From contig NC_045149.1 of assembly GCF_008831285.2 (NCBI RefSeq), positions 17,561,035 to 17,625,034 on the forward strand: 64,000 nucleotides of DNA, in the 5' to 3' direction. Source of the DNA: Nymphaea colorata (Eukaryota > Streptophyta > Magnoliopsida > Nymphaeales > Nymphaeaceae). The notes beneath the pieces were generated by a model. That model was not told the origin of the DNA and did not search any database. It saw only the letters and a program-made list of their open reading frames with translations. The position numbers and the translations under genes were made by a program. Below are positions 63,223-64,000 of the stretch, in pieces; position 1 is the stretch's first letter, and each line of letters starts with the position of its first letter.

Positions 63223-63882
63223 TGCGACATAACACCCCCGAAATTTAGTCTCGTATCTAAGACAAAGAAATCTTCAGGGATTTATAAGGGGCCAGCTGAA
63301 AGATAGCTTGTCTTGGTTCCTAACCTTTTTAAGGTTGGAATAAAAGATGCTATGAAGGCAGGTTGAAATCCGCCAAACTGAGATCTCGAGCCCAATGTAG
63401 GAGTGTATCAGGTTGTTACAATGGTATCAGAGCTGGTTCAAGTTGAAGGCATCTGGTGACCCAAGGAGCTGCCCTTGGTGTGAGATCGACAGCTTTCTAA
63501 AAGAAAGAAAAAGAGGATAAGCTTCCAAAAGGAGACCGGACATGGAAGAAACAAGAAGAGAAGGCCATGATGATGATGATCCTATGTTCGTTTTCACCCT
63601 GCCCCAAAAATTATCGGAAAAAGATCTCTCTAGACCTTTACAACACTCAAACCTGGGTCTCACATGTGTGAACGTGCATGCCTTAATAGGGGTGGATTGT
63701 GACACACAGAAAGTTTAATCTCATATCTAAGATTGAAAGAAATCTTTGATGAGGCTGGACACTAAAAAAAATATTGGCTTGGTTTCTAACCTTATTGACG
63801 TTGGAACTAAAGTTGCAGGAGGTTTGTTGAATTCATCAAACTGAGAGCCCAAACCCAATGTAGGAATGGGTCGGGTTGTTAT
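63223..63882 (+). mobile_element. TRIM (terminal-repeat retrotransposon in miniature), about 660 bp
   Basis: Two similar LTR-like repeats lie at 63223-63420 (198 bp) and 63698-63882 (about 185 bp). Shared words include TATCTAAGA, AAGAAATCTT, CCAATGTAGGA and GGGTTGTTA/GGTTGTTACA at the ends. Directly after the left repeat, TGGTATCAGAGC (63422-63433) is an exact initiator-Met tRNA primer-binding site. A purine-rich AATAGGGGTGGA just before the right repeat can serve as polypurine tract. The inside is only about 277 bp with no retroviral-type coding region; the minus-strand open frame there is spurious. It lies upstream of the visible lipase exons, probably in an intron. No clear target-site duplication was found. 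Confidence 0.8.
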
Positions 63883-64000
63883 AGCGCCCATAAAGTATGG
63901 ACAGCATTGGTCCCATATGTGAAATGGTTAAGAATGAAAAAGCACAATAAATACAAAATGATTGGATGTGATATTCAATCTTTTGAAAATTAGCACAAAA

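Noticed and set aside
63427-63705. A 92-codon minus-strand frame inside the TRIM
   Set aside because: It covers the primer-binding site and internal region of the element and has no retroelement protein motif.

Overview
The window is nuclear DNA of a flowering plant. It has widely spaced genes with GT-AG introns, plant-specific gene families (an ALE2-type receptor kinase, a neprosin-domain protein, ELC/VPS23), long CT/TA microsatellites and many small remnants of plant transposons. Base composition is AT-rich and the exons are mostly not GC-rich, which does not look like a grass. I cannot name the species from sequence alone.

Layout. (1) 2302-9726, plus strand: a complete 11-exon ALE2-type receptor-like kinase, rebuilt exon by exon (837 aa). 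(2) 9.7-19.8 kb: intergenic, with a Tourist-like MITE, a CT/TA microsatellite and a second, TCGAG-rich MITE. (3) 19819-22316, plus: a complete 7-exon neprosin-domain gene (441 aa) whose last exon is far more GC-rich than the rest. (4) 22.3-28.8 kb: intergenic, with microsatellites and an LTR-like remnant. (5) 28845-42490: a direct tandem segmental duplication. Copy A (about 7.6 kb) carries an intact single-exon ELC/VPS23 (ESCRT-I) gene on the minus strand. Copy B (about 6.0 kb) carries a broken paralogue. (6) 42.5-50.1 kb: intergenic. (7) 50126-51848, plus: a small coiled-coil gene with an in-frame TAG ahead of a further coding-looking, spliced 3' part. (8) 54532-62820, minus: the last eight exons of a class 3 lipase gene whose 5' part lies beyond the right edge. 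Its introns hold a solo LTR with a perfect target-site duplication, a second LTR candidate, a DNA-transposon remnant and local duplications. A miniature LTR element (TRIM) sits just upstream at 63.2-63.9 kb.

The most unusual object is in copy B of the ELC duplication. Most of the ubiquitin-binding UEV coding region has been replaced by a 408-bp array of 45-bp repeats. The unit aligns over its full 45 bp (35 of 45 identical) to a single 45-bp segment of the UEV coding sequence in copy A (31113-31157). The array is read in the ancestral frame as a 15-residue repeat, and the same frame runs on into the proline-rich, coiled-coil and C-terminal parts of ELC. This looks like birth of a coding minisatellite from within a gene, giving a UEV-less chimeric ORF of 440 codons. 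Whether it is expressed cannot be told from sequence.

The genes do not form a pathway. They are independent plant housekeeping, signalling or lipid genes, and the window's interest lies mostly in duplication and repeat dynamics.
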